A program made the position numbers and the translations under genes. Below are positions 51,177 through 58,300 of a stretch of DNA of 64,000 nt, piece after piece; positions within the stretch are counted from its first letter, which is position 1; every line of letters begins with the position of its first letter. The stretch covers positions 62,001-126,000 of the forward strand of contig NZ_BMZE01000004.1 of NCBI RefSeq assembly GCF_014652635.1, read 5' to 3'. Below the pieces are notes generated by a model. The model was given only the letters and a program-made list of their open reading frames with translations. It had not been told where the DNA came from and did not search any database. Source of the stretch: Devosia pacifica (GTDB taxonomy: Bacteria; Pseudomonadota; Alphaproteobacteria; Rhizobiales; Devosiaceae).

Positions 51177-53446
51177 ACGACCAGATTCTGAACATCTCGA
51201 TTGAAGCGCGTATCGCCAAGCTTGAGCGCGACCTGCGCCGTGGCAGCAGCGTGCTCAACCGAAACGTTGGCGGCATGGAAAGGCGCGCCAAACTGGCAAG
51301 CCAGCGCATCGAGCGCCACTTCGCAGCCATCGGTGCTGGCATGATGGCTGGCGTCACCAGTGCGGTTTCTATGCGTGCCGCTCAGCAGCTCATTGATACA
51401 AGCACCCGGATTGGTAATTCCTTGTGGGTGGCTGGGCTTGCCGGTGAAGACCTTGAGAAGGTCTACCGTAGTCTCTTCGAGTCTGCCCAGCGCAATGCCG
51501 CTCCGCTGGAATCCCTTGCGCAGCTCTACTCCCGCGTGTCGCTGGTGCAGGGCGAACTTGGCGCTTCAACCGAAGATATGCTGAAATTCACTGATAACGT
51601 GGCGGTAGCGCTTCGCGTAGCAGGCACCGACGCGCAGTCCGCATCCGGCGCGCTGCTTCAGCTTTCGCAGGCGATGGGCTCCGGAGTGGTGCGGGCCGAA
51701 GAGTTCAATTCCATCCTTGAAGGCGCACTGCCGATTGCACAAGCCGTCGCTGCTGGCCTTGATGAGGCAGGCGGCTCCGTTTCGAAGCTTCGGACACTCG
51801 TGGTGGACGGTAAGGTTTCGTCTGCCGCTTTCTTCGATGCCTTCGAAGCTGGTTCGGTAACGTTGCAGCACAAGGTAGCGGCTGCGGAGATGAGCGTCTC
51901 ATCTTCGTTTGTCCGGCTTCAGAATGTGCTGATCGACGCTGCTGGGCGATTCAATGAGACTTCCAGTGCCGGACAGCGGTTTGCCAGCTTCCTAGATACG
52001 CTGGGCAGCAAGATCACCGGGCTGGTAAACTCTCCTTCCTTCGATAGCGCATTGAACGACCTTGGTGACGCCATGGCCAAGACCTTCGAAGCGGACATGC
52101 GCGATATTCAGACCGTCATTGAGCTGGTGGAAGGCTTGGCCGCTAAGTTCGACAGCTTCGGCGCTTCCGTCACGGACGCCCAGCTGGAATTGGCTCAAGC
52201 CGAACAGGCCATGTCCAATCTGGCAACCAACACCAAAGGCCGCTTTGGCGAGTTGGACGCTGCTTTTCAAGATCTTGTCCAGCAGCTGCTTGAAGGGCGC
52301 GGCACCGCTGAGATGGCAGCGGAGGCCATTACCGCTCTTGGCGATGCCAATCCTGACTTCAGCAGCCTTCAGGGCCAAATCAGTGCCGTTATTCAGAACT
52401 TCATAGCCTTGCGCGAGGCCGCGCGTGCTGCGCTGCAGCCGGACGTTGCGGGCCTTCCGATGACGTATGCAGGGCAAGAGGGTGCACCGCCGCCAAAGCC
52501 TGCCACGCCGGTAGAGCGAGTCACCTTGGCCGATTATCCCGTTGCGCCGGTTGCTGGTGGTGGCAGTGGCGGTGGTGGTCGCGCTTCCGCAGTGCGCGCC
52601 GAAGCTGATGCCGCTGCTGAGTTGATCGCTGAGTTGGAAAACGAACTACGGCTTATCGGTCTGTCCGAAGTCGAGAAACGCATTGATACCGAACTGCGCC
52701 GAGCCGGGAGCAGTGCCACCGAAGCCCAGAAGCTATCCATACGGGGGCTCGTCACGGAAATTGAGGCGCAGAACGAGGCGCTAGAGCGCACGCAGGCCGC
52801 AATGGAAGGCGCAAAGGGTTTGGTCAAGGATTTCTTGGGCGGTCTCTTGAGCGACCTGCGCAGCGGTGTCGACGGCGCCAATGCGCTTGCCAACGCTTTC
52901 GGACGATTGGCTGACCGGCTGCTAGATATGGCGCTTGATACCGTCATCAACAGCCTGTTTGCCGGAATGATGGGTGGCGGTGGTGGATTGCTGGGCGGCC
53001 TCTTCGGCTTCAGCCAGGGCGGCATCGTTGAGGCTGCAGCGGGCGGGCTAATCCGTGGTCCGGGAAGCGGCACCAGCGACAGCATTCCGGCGCGGCTTTC
53101 CGATGGCGAGTTTGTTGTGCGAGCCTCTCAGACGGCCAAGCATCTGGACGTATTGCGGGCTATCAATGATGGCAAAGTCGCCGCGTTTGCCACTGGTGGC
53201 CTTGTTGGTGACGGGCCGGCCATAAGGGCGGCAAACGATAACATCGGCAGTGTCCACGGCAACGCCACACCCACCAACGTCACCATCACGTCTAACGTCA
53301 CCGTCAATACCACCGGAGGCAAACCGGAACAAAATGACGACCTCGCACGGCAGACCGCCAAGCATGTTGAGAACCAAGTCCGGGCGGCCGTTCATGAAGA
53401 AATTCGTGCCGCAACCCGACCGGGAGGCTATCTGCGGCGCGCTTAG
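51173..53446 (+). CDS. Tail tape measure protein
   Basis: 757 residues from ATG 51173. N-terminal coiled-coil region (IEARIAKLERDLRRGSSVLN), then the TIGR02675-like tape measure domain (GLAGEDLEKVYRSLFESAQR, TDAQSASGALLQLSQAMGSG, VRAEEFNSILEGALPIAQAV). A Gly-rich hydrophobic stretch lies near 610 and the C-terminal domain has GSGTSDSIPARLSDGEFVVR. At about 1.5 angstrom per residue it would set a tail near 110 nm. No tail tube, distal tail or fibre gene follows, so it may be a leftover or act with helper parts. Confidence 0.87.
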   Translation: MNDQILNISIEARIAKLERDLRRGSSVLNRNVGGMERRAKLASQRIERHFAAIGAGMMAGVTSAVSMRAAQQLIDTSTRIGNSLWVAGLAGEDLEKVYRSLFESAQRNAAPLESLAQLYSRVSLVQGELGASTEDMLKFTDNVAVALRVAGTDAQSASGALLQLSQAMGSGVVRAEEFNSILEGALPIAQAVAAGLDEAGGSVSKLRTLVVDGKVSSAAFFDAFEAGSVTLQHKVAAAEMSVSSSFVRLQNVLIDAAGRFNETSSAGQRFASFLDTLGSKITGLVNSPSFDSALNDLGDAMAKTFEADMRDIQTVIELVEGLAAKFDSFGASVTDAQLELAQAEQAMSNLATNTKGRFGELDAAFQDLVQQLLEGRGTAEMAAEAITALGDANPDFSSLQGQISAVIQNFIALREAARAALQPDVAGLPMTYAGQEGAPPPKPATPVERVTLADYPVAPVAGGGSGGGGRASAVRAEADAAAELIAELENELRLIGLSEVEKRIDTELRRAGSSATEAQKLSIRGLVTEIEAQNEALERTQAAMEGAKGLVKDFLGGLLSDLRSGVDGANALANAFGRLADRLLDMALDTVINSLFAGMMGGGGGLLGGLFGFSQGGIVEAAAGGLIRGPGSGTSDSIPARLSDGEFVVRASQTAKHLDVLRAINDGKVAAFATGGLVGDGPAIRAANDNIGSVHGNATPTNVTITSNVTVNTTGGKPEQNDDLARQTAKHVENQVRAAVHEEIRAATRPGGYLRRA

Positions 53447-53484
53447 GCCCTGCCTCAAACAGCAACCCACACCTTGCATTCTTT

Positions 53485-53496
53485 CTTGTTAACAAG
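53485..53496. promoter_or_regulatory. Palindrome and promoter region for small gene
   Basis: CTTGTTAACAAG, a perfect 12-bp palindrome in an AT-rich gap 32 bases before ATG 53528. TTGTTAA recurs 20 bases later. Probably an operator within the promoter of the 148-residue gene. Confidence 0.45.
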
Positions 53497-53527
53497 TAAT
53501 ATTGCATTTTGTTAATAGGAGCCCAAA

Positions 53528-53974
53528 ATGTCCAAGCACGTTGTGTTGCCGGATGAGCGGGAAGCCAAGCTCAAGCAAATTGCTGCCAAGCATGAAATCA
53601 CGGTTGCCGAAGCGGTAGGTCTACTTATCGAGTGGGCCGTCGAGCATGAAAAAGTGGAACCGGGGATCCCTGGCATCGAAATCCGTCGCGACACCAATAA
53701 CGTCGTGATCGACTTCGGCGTGTTCCGGCGCACCTATTCCTTAGAGGTTGCCAAGGCATTCTCAGTAGCATTGCGCTGGTATGCGCGGCCTAAAGGGACG
53801 CAGTTCTCAGATATCCTCGACGCGCTTAGCGGGTCGGAGATTGTGGGACTTTCGCGTCGAGGCACCTCAGTGAAGGTAGCCGGCCCAAACGGGGCCGAGC
53901 GCACGCTAGCGCCATCTGTCGCGCGCGAACTAGCTACGTTAATCGAACGCAGCACCGCTCAACTTTCGCTATAA
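53528..53974 (+). CDS. Unknown small protein of the element
   Basis: 148 residues, ATG behind AGGAG. The start HVVLPDEREAKLKQIAAKHE, then ITVAEAVGLLIEWAVEHE, resembles a ribbon-helix-helix or short DNA-binding module. The rest is mixed alpha/beta with no recognised family (VVIDFGVFRRTYSLEVAKAF, then VKVAGPNGAERTLAPSVARE). With a palindrome just upstream it may regulate itself; inference. Confidence 0.65.
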   Translation: MSKHVVLPDEREAKLKQIAAKHEITVAEAVGLLIEWAVEHEKVEPGIPGIEIRRDTNNVVIDFGVFRRTYSLEVAKAFSVALRWYARPKGTQFSDILDALSGSEIVGLSRRGTSVKVAGPNGAERTLAPSVARELATLIERSTAQLSL

Positions 53975-54327
53975 ATACCGAAATAGGCCGAACCGGGCCG
54001 TTACCCGGTGAGGAGCATACTGGCACAAGACTAAAATCCGCGAACTGGGAATGAGACCGGCGCGATGAGCCCGCCAGTGGGCGAACACGGAAAGGCGGCA
54101 TACCGCTCCCCGGCAGAAAATGCTGGACGCGCTTGCTGAGAGGCCGTGCTGGGAAATGCCCAGCGAAAAGAACCATCAATGATTGCGGCAATGTTGAAAG
54201 CCTCACAGGATGAGGTAGCGACAACCGCAAGTCATGCTGCGGTTGAAGGTAAGCCGCGCATGACGAGAACCGACAGGTTCGACCGTGTTGCCCTCTATGG
54301 GCAGGATATCGGAGCTAATGCAGGTCA

Positions 54328-54462
54328 ATGGACACCGCCTGCTGGCCTAACAAGCCTTGGCTCTTCACCACTTCGACGGATGAGATTGAAGCTATCCCCA
54401 AGCGCTATGCAGTGCTTTTCCAATACTGCGTAGGGCTGGGGGATAAGTCTTACTCTGGATGA
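54328..54462 (+). CDS. Possible 44-residue protein
   Basis: ATG 54328 to TGA 54462, with segments NKPWLFTTSTDEIEAIPKRY and AVLFQYCVGLGDK. Composition is protein-like, with aromatic and acidic residues, unlike the overlapping longer frame at 54146. A GGAG lies 17 bases upstream, too far for a normal start. No family known. Confidence 0.25.
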   Translation: MDTACWPNKPWLFTTSTDEIEAIPKRYAVLFQYCVGLGDKSYSG

Positions 54463-54631
54463 GGCTGTTCATCCTATTCTTCCGCTTCCGGCAAGCAAGA
54501 CAAAGGGGCAGCGAGCGAAGCGAGCTGGTAAGGCCGAAGGCCGCGCAGGGAGGCGCGAAGCGCCGAGTGACGCCATTCATTTCTCGTCTGCATGCTTCCC
54601 GCTTGGACCATAAAAGTAGCGAGACAACCTC

Positions 54632-54659
54632 ACCCTCGCTTGGCGTGAGGGTCGTTTTT
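54632..54659 (+). terminator. Rho-independent terminator
   Basis: Stem ACCCTC / GAGGGT with loop GCTTGGCGT, followed by CGTTTTT. It closes the transcript from the structured region and isolates the small-gene block that begins at 54798. Confidence 0.7.
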
Positions 54660-54797
54660 CGTGGCACTGTGATGGGCCGTTCTGTGTGAGTAAGTAAGTG
54701 ATTACTTATTTAAAAAACAATGACTTAGATAGATAAGTGACTTGACTAAGGCCGTTGTGGTGTCGGATTCTGAACCTGCAGATCAACGGGGACACCG

Positions 54798-55019
54798 ATG
54801 CACGACGAAACGACCTATCTATCAAGCTTAAGCTGGTCTGAACTTCTTCATGTGTTCAACATCAATGCCGCGTTGCGCCTCAAGCTAGGTGTCAAGCTCT
54901 GTCCGTTCACCGGTAGGGTGGAGGAATACACGCTGGCGGACCAGCTTGGTGGCATGCTCAACGTGTGGCCCGCAAAGTGGCGCGAGATCATCGAAGACAG
55001 TCGGATTGAAGCCGCTTGA
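54798..55019 (+). CDS. Unknown small protein of the element
   Basis: 73 residues, GGGGA before the ATG. Sequence LSWSELLHVFNINAALRLKL, then FTGRVEEYTLADQLGGML and a C-terminal WPAKWREIIEDSRIEAA. No family recognised. It is the first gene of a four- to five-gene plus-strand block, and a perfect 30-bp palindrome begins nine bases after its stop. Confidence 0.65.
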   Translation: MHDETTYLSSLSWSELLHVFNINAALRLKLGVKLCPFTGRVEEYTLADQLGGMLNVWPAKWREIIEDSRIEAA

Positions 55020-55027
55020 CACGTAAG

Positions 55028-55057
55028 ATAGTGTCGGTTACATGTAACCGACACTAT
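55028..55057. promoter_or_regulatory. Perfect 30-bp palindrome
   Basis: Left half ATAGTGTCGGTTACA, right half TGTAACCGACACTAT, with no mismatch and no spacer. It lies 15 bases upstream of ATG 55073 and covers the leader of that gene. It could be a strong dimer or tetramer operator, a partition-like site, or an RNA hairpin that hides translation signals. No T tract follows, so it is not a standard terminator. Confidence 0.75.
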
Positions 55058-55072
55058 GGAGCTGGTTGGAAA

Positions 55073-55576
55073 ATGGCATTGTCTAACGCAGAAAAGGTCC
55101 GTCGCTACCGAGAGCGCAAGAAAGCCGCCAAGGAAGCAGCGCCAGATCTGACGGCAAACTTCATCGAAGGCTCGTTCGCCGAATTTGTCGGCGAAAATTA
55201 TGAATTTGAGGAGTGGATTGTCGCTTCTGGTTTTCAGCTGCCGAACTGCTTCGCCGAAGAGGTCTGCACCTTCGATGTCGATGATCTGACTGAACGCAGC
55301 CAGAGTGGGAAACCGAGTCTTGAGCGAATGGAGTTTCTGGCCGGCGTATTTCTGAACGCTGCGACGGAGCTGCATGAGAAGATAAACGCCTTCAAGCTCG
55401 CTGAAATCGAAGCCCGCATTGCCGAGATCGAGCAAACCGACTTGTCGGACGCTGAAGCTAAGAGCAAGGCGCTAAAGGACATCGTGGCATTGCAGGGCAT
55501 TAAGAGCAGCTTGGAGGGGAAGACGTTCCGCCGCTCATTTGCTGAGATCAGCGTAAAAGGCAGCTACTCCGAATAA
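55073..55576 (+). CDS. Unknown coiled-coil protein with basic N-terminus
   Basis: 167 residues from ATG 55073; a longer frame to 55016 would read through the palindrome and lacks a ribosome site. Begins ALSNAEKVRRYRERKKAAKE, a basic helix found at the front of various phage and plasmid proteins. The rest is acidic with a long heptad-like helix (MEFLAGVFLNAATELHEKIN, AFKLAEIEARIAEIEQTD). No enzyme motif. May bind DNA through the basic helix. Confidence 0.7.
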   Translation: MALSNAEKVRRYRERKKAAKEAAPDLTANFIEGSFAEFVGENYEFEEWIVASGFQLPNCFAEEVCTFDVDDLTERSQSGKPSLERMEFLAGVFLNAATELHEKINAFKLAEIEARIAEIEQTDLSDAEAKSKALKDIVALQGIKSSLEGKTFRRSFAEISVKGSYSE

Positions 55577-55582
55577 GAAATT

Positions 55583-55652
55583 CCGCTGGGTGGGCTCTTG
55601 GGCTCAATCGCGAACCCACCACAGCGGCGCAGCGCGGCAGGCGCTTCCTGCC
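55583..55652 (+). other. Paired hairpins between small genes
   Basis: First stem CCGCTGGGTGGG / CCCACCACAGCGG (55583-55627, small internal bulge, long loop), second stem GGCAGG / CCTGCC (55636-55652). They fill most of the 99-base gap between the genes at 55073 and 55676. No T tract. Likely attenuates or stabilises the message. Confidence 0.45.
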
Positions 55653-55675
55653 AACACTAGTAATGGGAGCCTATC

Positions 55676-56119
55676 ATGGCCCGCACCTCTCGCTCAACGT
55701 CCGTTACAGGGCGCGACGGCTACATTGTCAATCAGGCGCTTCTCTACGCCATCGCGCACATTCAGTCTTTGCCTGAAGAAAAGCAGGAATTTAGCAACAT
55801 GTGCGATATGTGCGCTATCGTGCTGAGCGACTTGTCCGCCTTTACCGCAAACCAGATCAGGGACGTGGCTCTTCATACTGGCCACACAGTCAACCTCTGG
55901 CCGTTGGAAGATGAATTCTACACGGCTGCAGAGTTGGGGCGGCGGCACGATCTACAGCGGCGCATCAGCCGTGCTTTCAAGTGCAACAAGGCCTTTATGG
56001 TCAGTTGCGGGGAAGGCGTTACAGACGATCCTGAGATTCTGATGATGGCGGCACACCTGAAGAGCGGTGGTGCTATCGACGCGACCGGTGGGCTGTTCGA
56101 TCTGGAGCCGGCAGCATGA
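55676..56119 (+). CDS. Unknown protein of the element
   Basis: 147 residues, ATG behind GGGAG. No family recognised. Cytosolic, with several Cys in the middle (NMCDMCAIVLSDLSAFTANQ) and helix-rich remainder. Segment YTAAELGRRHDLQRRISRAF is basic. The stop overlaps the next start by four bases, so it forms a unit with the 111- and 59-residue proteins. Confidence 0.7.
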   Translation: MARTSRSTSVTGRDGYIVNQALLYAIAHIQSLPEEKQEFSNMCDMCAIVLSDLSAFTANQIRDVALHTGHTVNLWPLEDEFYTAAELGRRHDLQRRISRAFKCNKAFMVSCGEGVTDDPEILMMAAHLKSGGAIDATGGLFDLEPAA

Positions 56120-56451
56120 TGGAAAAGTTCGACAACTATCTGGTTACGAAGGTTATCGGAGTGGGTGTGATTCCTGTGTCGTTTGTCCCGGAAACGACTG
56201 AAGCGCTTCCCGGCACCTACCGGGTAGACATGCTGGCAAACGCCACCCTTGTCACAAGTTCGGATGGCGATGACCTACCCTTCTTTGCCTTCCGCTTCAT
56301 ACGCGATGGACACGTGCCGGTGACATTCTATAGCACCTGCCGCGATGACGGTGTTGCCGGCTATCTGATCAATGACGCGCCCGAGCGGGAAGTGACGATC
56401 AATGATCTTGATGACGCTGACCGCGCCTACATTCGGGGTGAACGCGCATGA
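56116..56451 (+). CDS. Unknown protein of the element
   Basis: 111 residues, start coupled to the previous gene (ATGATGG). Predicted mostly beta (NYLVTKVIGVGVIPVSFVPE, YRVDMLANATLVTSSDGDD, then FFAFRFIRDGHVPVTFYS) with an acidic C-terminus (INDLDDADRAYIRGERA). No family recognised. The stop again overlaps the next start. Confidence 0.7.
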   Translation: MMEKFDNYLVTKVIGVGVIPVSFVPETTEALPGTYRVDMLANATLVTSSDGDDLPFFAFRFIRDGHVPVTFYSTCRDDGVAGYLINDAPEREVTINDLDDADRAYIRGERA

Positions 56452-56627
56452 CTATCACCACCAGTCTCGACCACCAGATGAGCTACCGCGAACGCCAGGA
56501 GTTTGAAGTGATGATTACCTTGGAAGAGGCCATCAAGACCGCCCAGCCGATCGACACTAGCACTTTGGCAACTCGCATTGTGGACGCGATCGAGAACATC
56601 GATCCGGCTGAGTTCGAAGAAAACTAG
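56448..56627 (+). CDS. 59-residue acidic protein, coupled
   Basis: ATG 56448 overlaps the stop of the 111-residue gene (ATGA) and ends at TAG 56627. Helical, acidic: MSYRERQEFEVMITLEEAIK, then TLATRIVDAIENIDPAEFEE. Translational coupling in a three-gene chain is the main support. Function unknown; small acidic chains of this kind are sometimes anti-restriction or antitoxin proteins, but nothing here proves it. Confidence 0.6.
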   Translation: MTITTSLDHQMSYRERQEFEVMITLEEAIKTAQPIDTSTLATRIVDAIENIDPAEFEEN

Positions 56628-56645
56628 GCGGGCTACCAGACATGG

Positions 56646-56668
56646 CACCCCGAGCTCAGTTCGGGGTG
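56646..56668. terminator. Hairpin between convergent transcripts
   Basis: Perfect 8-bp stem CACCCCGA / TCGGGGTG with loop GCTCAGT, between the plus-strand small-gene block and the minus-strand PD-(D/E)XK gene. Works in either direction by symmetry, though no T tract is seen. Confidence 0.5.
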
Positions 56669-56757
56669 TCAAGCTGAACATTTCACCTTCGCTGTAGTCG
56701 ACATAAACCGTGCCAATTCCATTAGTGATAGGCTAGACGCCGGCCCTGTCAGCCGCT

Positions 56758-58239
56758 CTATTCTTCGGGTTCTTCTTCCCCACCTTCATCATCATCGATC
56801 ACATCGTCGATGTTCTCTCTCGTGCTCGCCGATTTGCGACGACGACCGTCCACGATTTCGATCTGAGGTGCCTTTTTTCCTGCGGCCACCTCATTCTCGT
56901 GGAGCTTCGTGATGACACCCAACTTGTTTCTCATGCCGCCTACGTTGACCACTATAAAAACCGCTTCGTCGGTGCGAGCTGCCTGCTGATAAATTCGAGT
57001 CTGGGTCTTGTAGCCATGAACCACTTGACCCTTTGACAGCTTCATTTCGACAACAATTCTATTCGCGTAACCGATCGAAAAACGAAAATCGACAGGGCCA
57101 CCACCGGTGTTGGTCTCAGGCGCTATGTCGATGTTGTTGGCTTTGCAGAACAGTTCAGCGACAGCAAAGAAAACAAGCTGCGCCGCGCGCTCTCTCTTCG
57201 GCTTATCCTTGTCCCAAAGGAGTTCCCATAAATTGTTCTGTTCCACCATGTAGCGAAAGTGGTTGACGATTTCGGTGACTGCGCGAAGGAGTTCTTCGCG
57301 ACTGGGAGGCGCAGCTTGAAAGCCTGGCTTCTTAAAGGCTTCAAGTCGGCTAGCCATTAGCTCGCGGAAGCGAAACAGGTTCAGCGGATCACTCTTTGGG
57401 TCGTAAGCATCGCTTGACACTAGGATAGCTTCGAAGATGGTCCTGAAGTTGCCGACCGATTCTAACGCGGCCTTGCGCAAGGCCGCCTTTTTGTCGGCCA
57501 TAGTCGCTTCGGCGATGGGACCAACGAAGCCGTTGAAAGCCTCCCGAATTCTCTCAATCTCAAGGACCACACGCGATACGTCCGACCAGTCAGCGGCAAG
57601 AGGCAGGTCCCTCAGGATGTCGCAGGGCACCAAGATTATTGGGACTTCGGGCGCGCCCGGGTTTGGGGGTAGTTGCCTCCCGCCATAGTCCTTGAAAATT
57701 CCGGTTTCGACGCCGTAGTCCTTACAGAACTTCTCAGTTACCTCGATCAGCGCCGGGAAAATCGCGTTGGTCGCGAGGTCGCTGATCGTGTCCGGTCCCA
57801 CACCCTCTTCGAACATTCCCATAAGCGAGATGATCTCGGGGTCGGTCTCTCCGAGAGTAATGATCTCCTTGGCTGTCGCGAGAACTTGGTCTCGAACGTT
57901 CCTCGGTCTCGAGCTGCCCCTCGTGCTCGACCCACCATAACCCAGACACGTCTCTGGTCGCTCTTTTAAATTGAGCAGCCGCCCAGCTCCCTTCCAAGCC
58001 GCATCCCCTGGTGTCTTGCTCGCAGCGAGAAGCCTTACAACGTCACCGAAGTGCTTCCGCAGCAGTTCGTTGCCATTCTCGCGAATTAACTCGATATCGC
58101 TATTCTTTAGCAGGAGAGGGTCTATGAACAGTCGACTGTCTGCATTCAGAACGGGATCAAAGAGTCCCTCGGCCGCGAGCGCCTCCGGCGATACACCGAA
58201 GTGTTTAGAAAACAGGATCGGTGTGACAAGAGTAGCCAT
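56758..58239 (-). CDS. PD-(D/E)XK nuclease-like protein, candidate anti-phage effector
   Basis: 493 residues, ATG behind GGGGGA. The N-terminal 350 residues are unfamiliar, with LFIDPLLLKNSDIELIRENG and a middle region around DVSRVVLEIERIREAF. The C-terminal part has the PD-(D/E)XK core: Asp384 in GPVDFRFS, Glu398 and Lys400 in IVVEMKLSKG, then a helix with Gln (YKTQTRIYQQA). The tail is acidic (DDVIDDDEGGEEEPEE). Single-gene, opposite strand to the phage genes, between the small-gene block and integrase, a common place for defence cargo. Might be a new Shedu-like effector; not demonstrated. Confidence 0.72.
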   Translation of the reverse strand: MATLVTPILFSKHFGVSPEALAAEGLFDPVLNADSRLFIDPLLLKNSDIELIRENGNELLRKHFGDVVRLLAASKTPGDAAWKGAGRLLNLKERPETCLGYGGSSTRGSSRPRNVRDQVLATAKEIITLGETDPEIISLMGMFEEGVGPDTISDLATNAIFPALIEVTEKFCKDYGVETGIFKDYGGRQLPPNPGAPEVPIILVPCDILRDLPLAADWSDVSRVVLEIERIREAFNGFVGPIAEATMADKKAALRKAALESVGNFRTIFEAILVSSDAYDPKSDPLNLFRFRELMASRLEAFKKPGFQAAPPSREELLRAVTEIVNHFRYMVEQNNLWELLWDKDKPKRERAAQLVFFAVAELFCKANNIDIAPETNTGGGPVDFRFSIGYANRIVVEMKLSKGQVVHGYKTQTRIYQQAARTDEAVFIVVNVGGMRNKLGVITKLHENEVAAGKKAPQIEIVDGRRRKSASTRENIDDVIDDDEGGEEEPEE

Positions 58240-58300
58240 ACAATTCCCCCAACAGCTCGGGGCAGACTATTTGCGAAAGCAGCTAAAGTCCATGAATGAG

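Larger units (their letters stand above)
53975..54797 (+). other. 823-base stretch without a confident gene, with many hairpins
   Basis: Contains ACCGGG/CCCGGT near 53992-54009, and around 54510-54575 a run of short stems with GAA loops (AGGCCGAAGGCCG, AGGCGCGAAGCGCCG). A terminator lies at 54632-54659 and an AT-rich promoter-like stretch at 54685-54760 (TTACTT, 17 bases, TTAGAT). Open frames in it have poor coding character, apart from a possible 44-residue ORF. A structured RNA is possible. Confidence 0.5.

Noticed and set aside
43280..53446. Reading the block as a gene transfer agent
   Set aside because: Integrase, att repeats and P27/TerL with an HNH point to a mobile element; GTA clusters have no att sites and a different gene order, despite GTA-like chaperones.
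54146..54433. 95-residue frame in the structured region
   Set aside because: Low-complexity helix start then irregular sequence; overlaps a better 44-residue candidate and hairpins.
54459..54689. 76-residue frame in the structured region
   Set aside because: Arg/Ser-rich translation of the hairpin repeats and terminator; no coding character.
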